Source: Erythrobasidium yunnanense (lineage: Eukaryota > Basidiomycota > Cystobasidiomycetes > Erythrobasidiales > Erythrobasidiaceae). From it: a stretch of DNA of 64,000 nt. Location: assembly GCA_001600175.1 (NCBI GenBank), contig BCJC01000001.1, positions 3,085,652-3,149,651 of the forward strand, written 5' to 3'. Below are positions 24,977 through 38,163 of the stretch, piece after piece; within the stretch, counting starts at the first letter, position 1, and every line of letters begins with the position of its first letter. The notes under the pieces were generated by a model, which had not been told where the DNA came from, made no database searches, and worked only from the letters and a program-made list of their open reading frames with translations. Position numbers and translations under genes: made by a program.

Positions 24977-25630
24977 ATGAAAGATCGGGCAGCCGCTTGC
25001 GCTGTACACCTTTTTGCTGAACACGACAGGCCAAAGTCCAGAAACGCGGGCGGCGGTAAGCAGACAGAATTCCGTACTTGTCTACGGTGCGGTGCACGGA
25101 TTTCGGTGAAACGGATCCAGAACAACTTGGTAGCATACGAATGGGTAGCCATGACCGCAGATGCGTATCGTGCCGAAATGAGGGCCAGGCAATCTGCAGA
25201 AAAGCGAGAGAGGCTAGAGGCCACCCCTCGAGAAAGACGTCCTCGATCAGACCAACGCCAGCCTAAGCCGTCAAGCTCTCGGCCAAGGTACACCAGTGAG
25301 GAACGGTGAGTTTTCATCCCAACAAAGAACTCGAATAAGCTGACAAGCACCATTGTCAGAGATGCCGCCAGGCAAGGATCTATCCAGAAATACAATCGCA
25401 AACGATATGAAGCCGCAGATGCGTGCAACCCCCATGCCTTCAGTACCCTGGAACCCCCGCGCAAGAAAGGCTCATCAAACGCTTGGCGACAAAAATGCTT
25501 AGACTGCGGTGTCTGGATCCAAATTAGCATCGACCCTGATCATCCAGAAGCACGCGATGCTCGTTACCACTGGGTGGATATGGACAGAGAAGCCTGGCAA
25601 CGATTCAAAGCCGATCGCGGCTACGAGTAG
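24977..25630 (+). CDS. Small protein with two C-x2-H...C-x2-C zinc modules
   Basis: Two exons (24977-25305, 25360-25630) give at least 199 residues. A repeated module is visible: AACAVH...RTCLRCGARISV and DACNPH...QKCLDCGVWIQIS, that is C-x2-H-x(20-23)-C-x2-C. Each is followed by a Tyr/Trp-containing segment ending in a similar helix (MTADAYRAEMRA and MDREAWQRFKA). The modules are joined by an Arg/Ser/Pro-rich linker. The repeat implies two zinc ribbons; function is unknown. The C-x-H ... C-x2-C opening recalls the tandem Cys/His array at 41.9-47 kb, but the rest differs, so a link is only suggestive. The true start may lie upstream because the frame stays coding-like before the ATG. Confidence 0.6.
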
Positions 25631-25926
25631 GTCTGTGGCTCTTACACGAGCCACTCCCATCTCGAACGTATATGCCGTGTATGTCGTGAAACAGCATGTA
25701 TGTTCCTAGTTCCTTCCTGCCTTGTTCTTCACCTTTCTAGTCTGGTAAAAGTCCAAGCGGTCATCATGCTGTGTTCCTCACCTCTGCTTTGGCTTCACAA
25801 GCCAGCAAGCAAACTTCCTGAACAGCAGATTATCCACTAACCACAGCGGTAACAGATGCATGACCTTATAGATGGTTGATTGACTGAGAATCACATCAGC
25901 ACTGTGCAGATCCATTTTTGACAAGC

Positions 25927-26888
25927 TCACCCTCCGCTGATATAGTACGCCGGTACTTTAGGGCGTGTCATTACCTCGACCTGCTCGGCTGACCATGGCG
26001 CCACTTCTGCCCTCTGACCGCCATACAGAGCCTTAGCACGCTCCTCCATGATCCGATCCAGATTCGAATCTATGTGCCATGACCATCAGCGATCTGAACC
26101 AAGCAGCGCAAACGTACTGACAGAGCTGCCTCTGCAAGTTAGTATGCTTGGCACCCTCTTGAGCCATATAGTCAGCCACGTTGTTGGCGAATCCAGTGTT
26201 TATGACTCCCGCTGATAAAGAGAGTCAGAGCTCGCCCGCTCGATGGCAACAGAGGCTTACGAGCAATGAGCAAGACGTCGATCCCCAAGCCCTTCACTTC
26301 CAATCTTAACGCATCGCTGTAGCTAGCTAGAGCGGCCTTGGTGGATGCATACAGCCCACTCCAGGGCGGCGATCTGATTCCAGCAACGCTGCCTATATTC
26401 ACGATCCTCGGACGGTAATTTGGAGTCTTTGAAGCAGTAGTAGCCAAAAGCGGCGAGAAAGCTTGCGTTACGGCCATGACACCGAAGACATTGGTTGCGT
26501 ATAAATTGTGGATATCGGTCATGGAAGCCGTGAGGGCAGGCCCAGAAAGGCCTCTGCCTGCATTGTTGACGAGCATATGTAATGTATCTCCAGTAGCGTC
26601 TCGGACTAGCTTCACAGCTGCTTCGATGCTGTCGGAGGATGTCACGTCAAGTTTCAGAAGCTAGAACATCAGGATCAGGAGGCTGATTCTTCTCGTTTGA
26701 CGTAGGCATAGAGATTATGGCACCTCGCAGCCAGCTTTTGCGAGATCTTGCATTTTGTCGGTAGACCGGGCCGTCGCGAACACCCGCCAACCTTTTCTTC
26801 GTAAAGCTTTCGCGAATTCGGCTCCCATACCGCCTGCAGAGCATCCTGTGATCAGTGCGACGTACGTAGGCGAGGTTTGCGAGGGCAT
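25927..26888 (-). CDS. AYR1: Short-chain dehydrogenase, AYR1-type acyl-DHAP reductase
   Basis: Four exons (26724-26888, 26261-26660, 26122-26211, 25927-26069) give 265 residues. Classical SDR motifs are present: the cofactor glycine motif TGCSAGGMG near residue 12, LLKLDVTSSDS, MLVNNAGRG, IVNIGSVAG and the catalytic YASTK (Y-x3-K). The sequence after the active site (PGVINTGFANN) matches the yeast Ayr1 subgroup, which reduces 1-acyl-dihydroxyacetone phosphate with NADPH on lipid droplets and ER. Subgroup assignment is inference; SDR membership is firm. It converges with the zinc protein gene across a 296-bp gap in which I see nothing. Confidence 0.85.
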
Positions 26889-27042
26889 GATGATAGATTG
26901 AGTCATCAGGAACCAAGCTGTAATCACCGGCAACACACCGGCTTGATCTTTCCAGCATCGAAAAGAGTGGAAAGAAATGCTTTATTACTGTGATGCTATG
27001 CTACATGCTGACTGCGAACATATGGGTATGAAACGAAGGGAT

Positions 27043-29100
27043 CTATCTGAGTGCCTCATCGGGCATGAACGAACGAAATGATCTCTTTTCAGGAGACGGA
27101 GGTGAGTGCTGTCTTCGTAGCTCAGCTCTTGACCCAGGTCTTGAGATTGACAGTCCTGATTCCACCATGCTGGGCAAAGGCACAGTGACGGGAGTTGGCG
27201 AGCGTTGGAATGTAAGGGGCTCCGGAACAGGCGCTGCGGCTTCCAGCTCGATCGCGTTGGACTCATAGGCAGGAGTCGTGCCCGGTGGTGTGTTGAGAAG
27301 AGGCATCTGCTCCGCTCTAGCCAAGAGCGAAGTGGAAGAATGTAGAAGAGAGCCAGCCGATAGCGAGGCGGCATCTGGATCCAGCGGGAAAGGGTCTTCC
27401 AGCTGCATGCGTCTATCGAATGCTCTGTCAAGCTCTTGCTTCCGCTTCTTGGCTTCTTCCCATATCTCGCCTGGGCCGGTGTAGCTAGTGTACCTGTCCT
27501 TTACATCGTGGATAGCCGATGGGGAGTGGGAGCCTGAAGCAGGCATTGATGCGGCACTTGAGTTTGAGACCGGTCCAGTTGGCCCTTCCACCACCACTTT
27601 CAGCTTCTCGCTGAGGTCCAGAGCACGCGGAGTGAAGACGATGCGGATATTCTTGTGCAGATATATGTGCGATGATGTGTGATTATCCGGCCTACTTTTC
27701 CGTGGCTTCTCAGGTCCCCGTTCTGTCGAGCCAGACGAACGTTGCAGACGAGCGTAACTCATTGCCTTGCTTGGAATGCTTGCCGACTTCTTACGGCCCC
27801 TCTCCTTCTCTTTTGCAGGCGGTGAACAGAACTGTAGATGTACAGCATACCGCAGAGTCTCCTTCGGTCGAGGAGAAAGCGATCCTGACGGCGATAAGGC
27901 AGGCGAGGGACTCGATGAAGACGGTACATCGTAGCTCTTCTGCCGCAGGAACGTCTTGGATCCAGACGGCATATCTGACAGATCGTACGGCACCAAGAAC
28001 AATTTGACTGCAGTCTGGTTGGCGTTCTTGACGACGAGCTGTATTTGGCCTTTCGGCGGTATCCGATAGCCTGGGAATTTGGGTGCTCGCTGCCCTTCGG
28101 TAAGTGCTTGGCCTGCAGCTTTCTCGTACTCTGCTATGTAGTGCTCTTCCAGGTCGATCGTTCCTACATACGGACTGCCCTTGCCTTGCCTTTCCTGATT
28201 GTCCATATCCCAGAAGTATGCGCCGAAGGGAAGGCTAACATGCTCAGGACACTTCAAACCTCTTGGTGTATTCTTGCCAAGCCCTAATACGCCTAGCTGG
28301 GCTGTGAAAGGCAGAGCTGCGGCGTTCGAAGGCTTGTTCGCCATTCTTCCGGAAAGAAGGGAAGCTTCGTACGAACCGACGAAAGAAGAGCTGAAGAGAG
28401 ATGGAGATCCAGGTGGAGTTGGGGATGCGGCGCCTATGTGCGAAGGCGAGAGTCCGTAGTTGCCGCTGGACCGCCTTCTGTGGCTTCGCAGCATGCTGGG
28501 CGAAGTAGTAGGAGATACACTCAAACGATGCGCCGGTGAAGTCGATTGCGTATAAGAAGTCGAGGAACGGCGGCGGAGCTTGTGCGCTTCTTGATCATCT
28601 TGATGACTGGCTTGTCTCGAGCCAGCTGCATTCACAGACTGGAATGTATCGTAGCTTTCTGCGCTTTCCTCATCTTCTGACGAAGGAGAAGAAGCAAACG
28701 TCTCTCCAAAGGTGATTGCGGAAATGGATCGGTGCTTCCCATGATTGCGGCTCGCAACGGACGAAAGCTTCGGTCTCGCAATGTCGATAGCGACTGTGGA
28801 TGTGGATGATTCAGAGCCAGAATCACTCATTGCAGACGGTGAGAGCGGTCGCTGGGTTAGCGGAGACGAGGTGAAACTCGGTACTGCCAAGTCACGAGTC
28901 AGCTTATATGCCTTATCATGGCCTTGCGAACCACATCGAAGTGCTGCGAGCTGCGCTCCGTCCTACTCACCTCTCGCTTTGGGTTTGTGTTTGAGCTCGC
29001 TGGGCTTTGCGCTATCATCTTGGACTGCATTGCTACTGCTACCGGCTGATGGAGATCTGCGACTTGCTGCCCAGAGCAGTGATGGCGGCGCCTGAACCAT
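27043..29100 (-). CDS. Atos/FAM214 (DUF4210) domain protein
   Basis: Two exons (28971-29100, 27043-28883) give 656 residues. The middle holds the DUF4210 core: SYEASLLSGRM, then LPFTAQLGVLGLGK, PEHVSLPFGAYFWD and GSPYVGTIDLEEHY. The paired C-terminal block follows (GYRIPPKGQIQLVVKN, KLFLVPYDLSDMP, LRYAVHLQFCSP and IYLHKNIRIVFTPRALDLSE). Flanks are Ser-rich and disordered. Animal Atos/ATOSA/ATOSB proteins are transcription-linked regulators; the fungal role is not established. The start ATG at 29100 comes from joining a short first exon. Without it, the in-frame ATG at 28828 would be the start. Confidence 0.8.
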
Positions 29101-29300
29101 CGAGGGTTTTGTATTGCTCGATGATTCGACGTTGTGGTAGGAAGGAAACCTGTAGATTTGCAACTTTCTTGTGTGGGATTTGTGCGGGCCCGATCACGCT
29201 TGATTTGGGCTGCTGGTAATGCTTCTCTTGCTTTCCGCGCAACTTGATCTATCTTGAAGAAGCTGGCTAATCAGACATGTTACGGTGACTCTCAACCAGT
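29101..29300. promoter_or_regulatory. Divergent promoter region, Atos-like and LRR genes
   Basis: A 200-bp spacer between divergently oriented start codons that must drive both genes. No specific factor site is recognised. Confidence 0.4.
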
Positions 29301-31251
29301 ATGCAAGCGAAACGACCAGCTGCGACTTCGAAGAGCCAAAGTCCGGCTAAGAGACAGAAGAGAGTGGTCGATGACACTTCTCGCCTCACCACAGCTGCTC
29401 TGCTTTCCGAACAATCCTCATCTTCCTATCTCTCTATCAAACCTTCGTCCGGAAACCATGTCATCCTACCTCTCACTTCCTACTGCATGCGAGTAGTCAT
29501 TGCAAACTTCCAAGATTTCTTTCTGGACGACGTTGGACAAGTGAGAACCAACGATGAGCAAGCTCAGAATGCCCTAGAGTGGCTGCGACAATTTCCTGCT
29601 GCTCGGCTCAATCGACTTCTTTCCGCTGTTCTGGAAGCAAGTCAGACTGCCGATGGACTATCACGAATCACTACATCAGCTTTGACGACTCTCTTCCTGC
29701 GGTCTGGTCAGATCACAACGTTCAGCCTTCCGCCGTTGTACTTTATGGCGAGTCAAGCGCAGTACGACCCGAATAGATCGCTGGCAGACAAAGATGATCC
29801 GGAGAACATCCTTTCAGCAATGAGTGGAAATACCAAAGGAGCTAGAGACGTAGAGCATGCAGCCTTGAAGCGAGCCAACAAGGATCGAATCAACCTGCTT
29901 CAAGCATTGCGCCTCTGCCCAAGCTTGCGGTCTTTAAGCTTGATAGGACAGAGCAGGATGCAGGACGATAATCTGAAAGCACTGCTAGCGGAACTGCCGC
30001 TACTCGAGGAAGTCGTCTTGAAAGGCTGTACAGCGATAGGAGATGGGAGCGTACTGGCTTTGGCGAAATGCAGCGGAGCGCGACAGAACCTCAAGATACT
30101 CAACTTAAACTATGCAGCAGTCACTGTGAACGGTCTGCGGAGTCTGTTTGCAAGGTGTAAATCCTTAGAACTCCTCAAGCTAGCCAATATGAACGGTCTT
30201 GTACGTGCAAACAAACGATGTGCGTCCTCTAGACTCGTAGCTTACATTGCGTTCTTGCAGACCGATGAGTCCGTAGTCAATTTACTAAAACCCGACTCCT
30301 ATCTTGCGGAAGACTGGGCAGTCCAGCCTTTCCAGCATCTACGAACGCTCAAACTCCGATCCACAAAAGTCGGCGACAACGCACTTCGAGCCTGGCTACC
30401 TCTCTGTCCAAAGCTGGAAAACCTAGATATCTCGTACACATCCGTCAAAAGTCTGCAGATGATCGCCGACCTGCTTATCTCTACCTCCCTTACACTGCGA
30501 AAGCTGTCTCTATCCCACCTGGATCTACGTACTCCTTCTATCTTGGAGAAGTTCTTCAAGGTCTATGCCAAACTAGATGTCAACAGGAGGAACGCTTTAG
30601 GGAAACTCAAGCTTGGCAATCTTACGATCATGGACAATTCTACGCTCAATAGTATACTACCCCATCTTGAGCACTTGGAGGGTTTAGAGACCGTCTCTCT
30701 GTTCGGCAATGTTAAGCTGGGATCAGGGCTATGTAGCGGGCTGAAGCGCTTCTTGGCTGGCGTAGGCAGAAACTGCACGGTATGTGCATGTAACTCCAGC
30801 AATCTCTGTCTGCGTGACTGATTGCATTGGTGTCCCGTAGTCACTGGACCTGTCTCAAATTCACATATCGGGCCGCGACCTATCAGCATCCTTGATGAGC
30901 GACGACCTCATCGACGAGTCTAGCTCGCAAGCTCTCATCTCACCACTACGGGTGCTCATCTTAAACTCAGCGCACATCGACGACAAAGCAGCCATCGGCA
31001 TCTCCACCTTGTCAAATCTCGAGGAGCTGTATCTCGAACAAGCCAAGATTACAGTCGAAGGAATGACGACTATCATGCGAGGCTGTCCGAAACTGCGAGT
31101 TGTAAACTTGAAAGGGTGTAGAGGAATACCGGTCACGCAGAGGAGGGGGTGGTTTGAGCTGTACGAAGCTGGGAAAGTGGGGGATGTAGAGGAATCAGAT
31201 TCAGATGATGATATACCGTTAATGACGCGGACACGCAGAAAAAGGGCATGA
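29301..31251 (+). CDS. Nuclear-type leucine-rich-repeat (RNI-like) protein
   Basis: Three exons (29301-30200, 30261-30779, 30841-31251) give 609 residues. A basic N-terminal segment (SPAKRQKRVVDD) looks like a nuclear localisation signal. From about residue 190, Cys/Ala-type LRRs repeat: LRSLSLIGQSRMQDD, LEEVVLKGCTAIGDG, LKILNLNYAAVT, LRTLKLRSTKVGDNAL, LENLDISYTSV and LRVVNLKGCRGI. The tail is acidic then basic. The architecture resembles F-box/LRR or Rad7/Amn1-type proteins, but no clear F-box is seen. A scaffold or ubiquitin-related role is only a guess. The first intron (60 nt) is stop-free and in frame. Confidence 0.75.
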
Positions 31252-31380
31252 TTAGCACGTCACGAGCTCGGATGTTACCATACTGGGTAGAATCACAGAC
31301 TGTAGCATAGACTTAAGGCATAGTTGTATACAGATAGGACAACCTGGGAGACCTAAGAATCTTGGCTGTTTGTCCGATAC

Positions 31381-32511
31381 TTACACTTGGTTGCCAGAGG
31401 GGATCTTCTTAACACCCAGCACCTTGTCCATCTGAGTCTGCAATCCCATAAGCGAGGAGATCAGTCTGAAAGAGAGTACGTTAGCTTAGGATTTCTTTCA
31501 ATTAAGATTGGAGAATTACGCACCCCGCAGTGCCGACTATACCCTCGTTAAGCTTCCAGATGCCGAGAGCTGACATTGGGATGGTCAGATCCAGGATGTC
31601 CTGTACAAGCTGGAATCTGGCCTCGTAGTATGACCTAGGAACGCAGGATACATTCATCTCTCAGTATATCTTAATCATTAACGAACCATCTGGACTCACG
31701 CGCTCAGCTTCTTTACCTCTACCTTCCTGTCTGCCTCCTTTTCAGGGCTCGACTGTGTCTTTCTCGCCTGTACCGATCGAGCAGATATTCCTCTGAGTTT
31801 GTAGATACCCGACAGGATGGATGCAGCGATACCGGCTGCCCAGAAGCGGTAGGCAGTCGTGTTGAGCTGGTCGAAGCGTTCTTTCGAGAAGACCTTGATG
31901 CGAGCGGAGTGGGCCTGCATAATGCGGGCCTATCAGCCCTGGTTGCTTCACGTAGAGGTTGTTAGGCCTGCGCACCCAGATAACATGATCATGTAGGAGA
32001 TAGAAGGCATAGCCGAGTTGGCGGATGATGGCTGTGATACGGAGGACAGGGTCGCCAACAGCCAATGCCTTTATAGCAGCTTGAAAGTGTTCGAAAGGTT
32101 TGCCCAGGCGCATCACTGTTACCATACCATCATGGCCGATTAGTCCCGGAAAGTTCCTTGTTGAGTGTATTCACCAACCCTTGCGCGTGGTCCCTAGAGC
32201 AGTCTTGATAGCTGTCATCTGGTTGACGTTATCCTTGCTGTAACCCTTCTGCGCATAAAACCATGCGAGCGCCCTTGCAGCATACTGGACGGTCCTGTAG
32301 GCCTGGCGGTGTCGCGTAAGTCAGCTAGCTGATTACATCTTGCGACCGTGTCCAGTATTAACCTTGTCTCGTCCAACTGAAAGAGTAGAAATGTCAGTAA
32401 TTTGTGCCTTTCACGCTCCAGTCTTGTCCTCTTGGACTTGCCTGTTGTCGATGCTACTTTGAGCGAGTCTGTGACGACGGGATGGAGAATAAGCTGGCTA
32501 GTGACGTTCAT
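31381..32511 (-). CDS. PEX11: Peroxisomal membrane division protein PEX11
   Basis: Seven exons (32442-32511, 32363-32376, 32179-32302, 31976-32115, 31700-31914, 31524-31634, 31381-31465) sum to 759 nt, or 252 residues. Pex11 hallmarks are TTVGRDKAYRTVQYAARALAW, split over three exons, then RKVMRLGKPFEHFQAAIKAL, LRITAIIRQLGYAFYLLHDHV, RFWAAGIAASILSGIYKL, and the C-terminal DLTIPMSALG and SSLMGLQTQMDKV. It remodels and divides peroxisomal membranes. Exon 2 is a 14-nt microexon. Its upstream intron begins GC (CAG|GCAAGT), a GC-AG intron required to keep the conserved GRDK motif in frame. The gene is divergent from a glutaryl-CoA dehydrogenase gene. Confidence 0.93.
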
Positions 32512-32655
32512 CGTAATCTATAACAATGATTGAAAGGAAAGAAAGGCTTTTCGACTTCAACGAATCCAACCTCTGACCGGGCAGTGAAATAACCGGTTAC
32601 CACTCTTACCGATTCCTGGGAAAATTCATTCAGCAAGAAACAACAGACCTTAAGC
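32512..32655. promoter_or_regulatory. Divergent promoter region, PEX11 and GCDH
   Basis: Only 144 bp separates the two divergent start codons, so the genes probably share promoter elements. Their products act in linked organelles of acyl metabolism, which makes co-regulation plausible but untested. Confidence 0.4.
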
Positions 32656-34499
<1,844 letters not shown>

Positions 34500-34619
34500 G
34501 CGAGGCGCATAGATCAGTGTATGGATAGAGTCCGGGCGCAACATAGCATGTTCCGATATTCCGATATTTTCTGCGACTGCCTTTCACTGCAATGTGTCTA
34601 GACGTACAGCGAGCGCGCT

Positions 34620-36682
34620 CTATCGGCCTCTACCTCTACCTCTTGCCCTCATTGCACCTCTCATAGCGCCTCTAGGCATCTGCGGACCTGGGTCCCTCTT
34701 CTCCGACTGTGGGTTTTTGACCGTCTCATCTACGCTTAATATCAGACACGCCGCTTCCGTAGCTCCTTGCAGAGCATTTATTTTGACAAGACTTGGTTCC
34801 CACACGAATTTCTCCATGTTGTTAGCCACGCCTTCGCTTTCGACATCTACGCCTGCCCACTGCTCGCCTCTCGCATGCAACATACGTAGTTTGTTAAGTA
34901 CGTCCGTGGCGTCTATTCCTGCATTATCGCATAACTGCCTCGGGATGACTTCTAGCGCTTTTGCGAAAGAAGCCATGATGAGCTGCTGTTTCCCCTCGAT
35001 AGTCCGGGATTTCTCGCGCAAGTAGCGGGAAATCTCCATCTCTGTCGCTCCGCCGCCTGCGACAACATTGCTGTTCTTGATCGCTCGTTTGACAATCATG
35101 ATTGCGTCGTGAAGCGATCGCTCTACTTCTGCAATGAATTGCTCGGCGCCTCCGCGAAGAATCATGGTTGCGGTTCTGGCTTTCGCGCAGCCTTCGAAGA
35201 TGTTGAAACGCTCTCCGCCAATCTGCCTCTCTTCGAACGTCTCGCACGTTCCGAGGTGCTCCGCTCGGATATCGGAAGTGGTAGATTGCGTCTGTCCTCC
35301 TACGGCTTGTACGACTCGCTTCAGATCGTCATTTGCGACTCGTCCAGCACAGAAGATGTTGCGGTCTGCAAAGTATTGCGTTGCTAGATCTCCAATAGGG
35401 AGTCGCGAAAGAACGACTTGGGCTCCTGTCGAAGCGATAGCTTCAAGCTTGGTATAAATGATCTTCCACTCTGCATCGACGATAGATTGGTAGTCCTGGC
35501 AAGCTGCGTCAGTATATATAGGAATTAGAGAAATAGGCTGTTGACTCACTTCGACCTGCTCTATCCGAACTTCTGCATTATCCCTCTCAGCCTTCAACTC
35601 GAGCTCCACATTCAGACAGCAGATCTTCGGGTTCTTGAAGTATTTCGGTTGTTGCTCGAATCCAGCATATGCGAACGTCTTCTTGAACGCTACACCTTGC
35701 ACGAGGTAGGAATCTTGCATACCCCCTCCTGGAATCTTCTTCATTCCGATTAGGGATTCGTCGAGGTCGTCTTGGTCTAAAGCGAGAACGGCGTCTACGA
35801 CCATCTTACTGAAGAAGGGCTTTTGAGAGTGGATGAGCTTGGATGACATGGCTGTCGAGGCACACTTGAGAAGTAGGTCGCGGAATTCTCTGAACCGCGT
35901 AGAGTAACGATAAGCTAGCGTTCCCAACAAGAACGGAATAGAACATACTCTTCGTTATCTCTCTTGATAGTCACTGCCATCTCTTCAATCTTGCCGAGTG
36001 CCAGTTGCAGTGATTTCCTGAAGCCTTTGATGATGACATGCGGACTGACACCCTCCTCCACGTATCCTCTGCACTCTTTCAGCAGTTCACCAGCAAGTAG
36101 GACGACGCTCGTCGTTCCATCTCCTACTTCGGCATCTTGCGCTCGTGCAATGTCGACGAGCGTTTTCGCAGCTGGATGCACGACGTCCAATAGCTTCATG
36201 ATCGTTGCGCCATCATTAGAGATAGTAGCTTGTCCTCGCGTGTCCACTATCAGCTTGTCCTGGACATTTGCAGAGGATTCAGACAATTTCGCGAATTCCT
36301 TGGACGCATGCGAAACACACCATCCCGCGTGGGCCCAGCGTTGATGCGATGGTAGATACGATGCTGAGACATGCTGAGATGTTGGAAAGTAGCTGGCCTG
36401 CAGATTAAACGCTTGAAATCAGCCTCGAGCTTGCCAAATGACCTGGCTATTCGCGCTGACCTGTTCCCTGTGACTGGTCTGTCCCTTCACGTAGCTGTTG
36501 AGCGTCGTAACAGGATGTTGATAGTCAATATTGCCCTTGAAACTCGCTGGTCTGCCCTCAGGCCGTTCTTGTTTCGCTTACAATCAGGATTTGAGGTTGC
36601 TAAAGACAGTGTATAATCAGCTATAACACTTTGTAAGGTATAGCATTAGTATACTCACCATCCCTCCCATACGTCCAGCCAT
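34620..36682 (-). CDS. CCT7: Chaperonin CCT/TRiC subunit eta
   Basis: Seven exons (36659-36682, 36582-36599, 36461-36494, 36321-36397, 35949-36259, 35550-35889, 34620-35495) sum to 1,680 nt, or 559 residues. Diagnostic sequence: [13 protein letters not shown] start, [23 protein letters not shown], the ATPase motif [31 protein letters not shown] (eta-specific), [14 protein letters not shown] and the Arg/Gly tail [13 protein letters not shown]. It is one of eight paralogous subunits of the cytosolic ring that folds actin and tubulin. The first three exons are very small (24, 18 and 34 nt), yet the reading frame restores conserved CCT7 sequence at each junction. The last intron (54 nt) is stop-free and in frame. 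Confidence 0.95.
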
Positions 36683-36796
36683 GATGGAAAGAAGTCGATG
36701 GTTTCGTAACAAGCCCAAAAGCCGAAGAGGTACAAACGCGTAAAGTCAGGTTGCAAAGTGAGCATACAACGACATTCTATGATTGCGAAAGTAAAG

Positions 36797-37823
36797 CTAC
36801 ACTGCTAATATCCCTTCAAGTCTCGTAACTTCCCTCTCCAACTCGCTGTTCGACCTCTCGAGCCAGCGCAAGTAATCCGCTGCTCGTTCAAGCACGACGC
36901 TCTTTGTCGCCCCTGCTCCATCTTGCCCTTTCCTACCTCTTCCACGTCCTTTAGGTTTCGCAATTCCTTTCTTCTTGCTATTACCGCCAGTCTCCTCGAC
37001 GTCGTCATCTGCGGCGCATCCGCCTGAAAGCTGAATGCCGCTCGTCTCTTCGCCTGCTAGAAGTAGGTCTACAAGAGCTTTATAGTTCTCTTTGATTGTA
37101 GTACGACGTTTCTGCTCGGATGCGATGTGGGCTGTGCGCTTCACAGGCCCAGATGAGGCTGTTTCGACATCTGCGACTTCTGAAGTACCGGCTATAGTAC
37201 CAGGATTCGGACGCGCTCGCTTTGCTCGCGATTTGACTTGATACACCGGGCCGCTGTCTTGAGGCTCAGCAATCGCATCTGATGTGTCCCTTGGCGGATC
37301 TTGCACCTCCTCATCTGGACTATCGCGCTTCATGCTCGCAACGCTCGGAGGTTTCGCCAGTGTCTCTGAGAAGAAAGCATCCAGTGCATTCTTCTCCTCA
37401 GCTTTGAACAATCTGTCCTCCTTGCCATCACTTTCCTCTAACTTATCCTGCCCTACATCAGCAGCTCCAGGCGAAGGTGGACCTTGCTGCATATGAGGCG
37501 GCTGCTGCTGCTCATGTGTATTGCTATTGTTGAGGTTGAAATTAGTCCAAGTTATAGGAGAAGGCGCTGAAGAGAAGGATGGGAAGGAAAGGCTTTCTGG
37601 CGAGAGGAGGTGATCTTGGCCATCTGTCATCGTGAAGAGGGAGGGCGAGAGTTCAGATGGAAAGGAGAATTCAAACTCTACGCATAGCTGAATCAGTATA
37701 TAACTCGCTAAAGGCCATGAGGAGGGTTCGGGACGGACCATCGTAAGTCGGGGGCTCAATTGGCAAGTCGTGCGTGAACAGAGTAGGCGGCCAGTGGTTA
37801 TAGTCGCCAGAATGGTAGCTCAT
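36797..37823 (-). CDS. bHLH transcription factor with long loop
   Basis: Two exons (37739-37823, 36797-37677) give 321 residues. The basic region/helix 1 reads RTAHIASEQKRRTTIKENYK, with the H-x3-E-x2-RR pattern that contacts E-boxes. Helix 2 is KSVVLERAADYLRWLE and runs into a leucine-zipper-like SELEREVTRLEGIL at the C-terminus. Between the helices is an unusually long loop of about 50 residues with an acidic patch and an RG-rich basic patch (KPKGRGRGRKG). The N-terminal 180 residues are Ser/Pro/acidic and may activate transcription. This domain order (C-terminal bHLHZip with extended loop) is typical of fungal INO4/SREBP/Tye7-type relatives; the specific target is unknown. Confidence 0.85.
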
Positions 37824-38163
37824 CGTCGTGGCTGTATCGTACGCTCTAACCGCATTTTCATCAGGAAGGTGTCAATTCGGGCTGAAGGTGACCGGTGCTT
37901 CGAAAGATGACTTCGATATAGCCAGCATCCTAGATTGTATTCACCGAGGCTAAGGCAGCTGCATGAAGACTATCTAGTATATGTTGATACAGGAAAGCTT
38001 GTCCAAAGTATGCGATTGGTACATCTTCTTTCCGGTCTTCTAGGAGTAGCGTAAAGAACTATCGACAACAAACACTGCAATACAGCAGATGATAACGAGA
38101 TGTAAAGAAGAGGTACTACAGAAGCTATGCGAGTTTGTCTGTTTTGCGAAAGCGGGTCATTGC
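37824..38163. other. Intergenic, promoter side of the bHLH gene
   Basis: A 340-bp gap upstream of the bHLH start and downstream of the membrane-protein gene on the same strand. No gene, RNA or repeat seen. Confidence 0.5.

Noticed and set aside
24411-24980. Two overlapping plus-strand frames with Cys residues before the small zinc protein
   Set aside because: Neither contains the repeated ligand pattern, and they cannot both be real. Noted as unresolved sequence rather than a gene.
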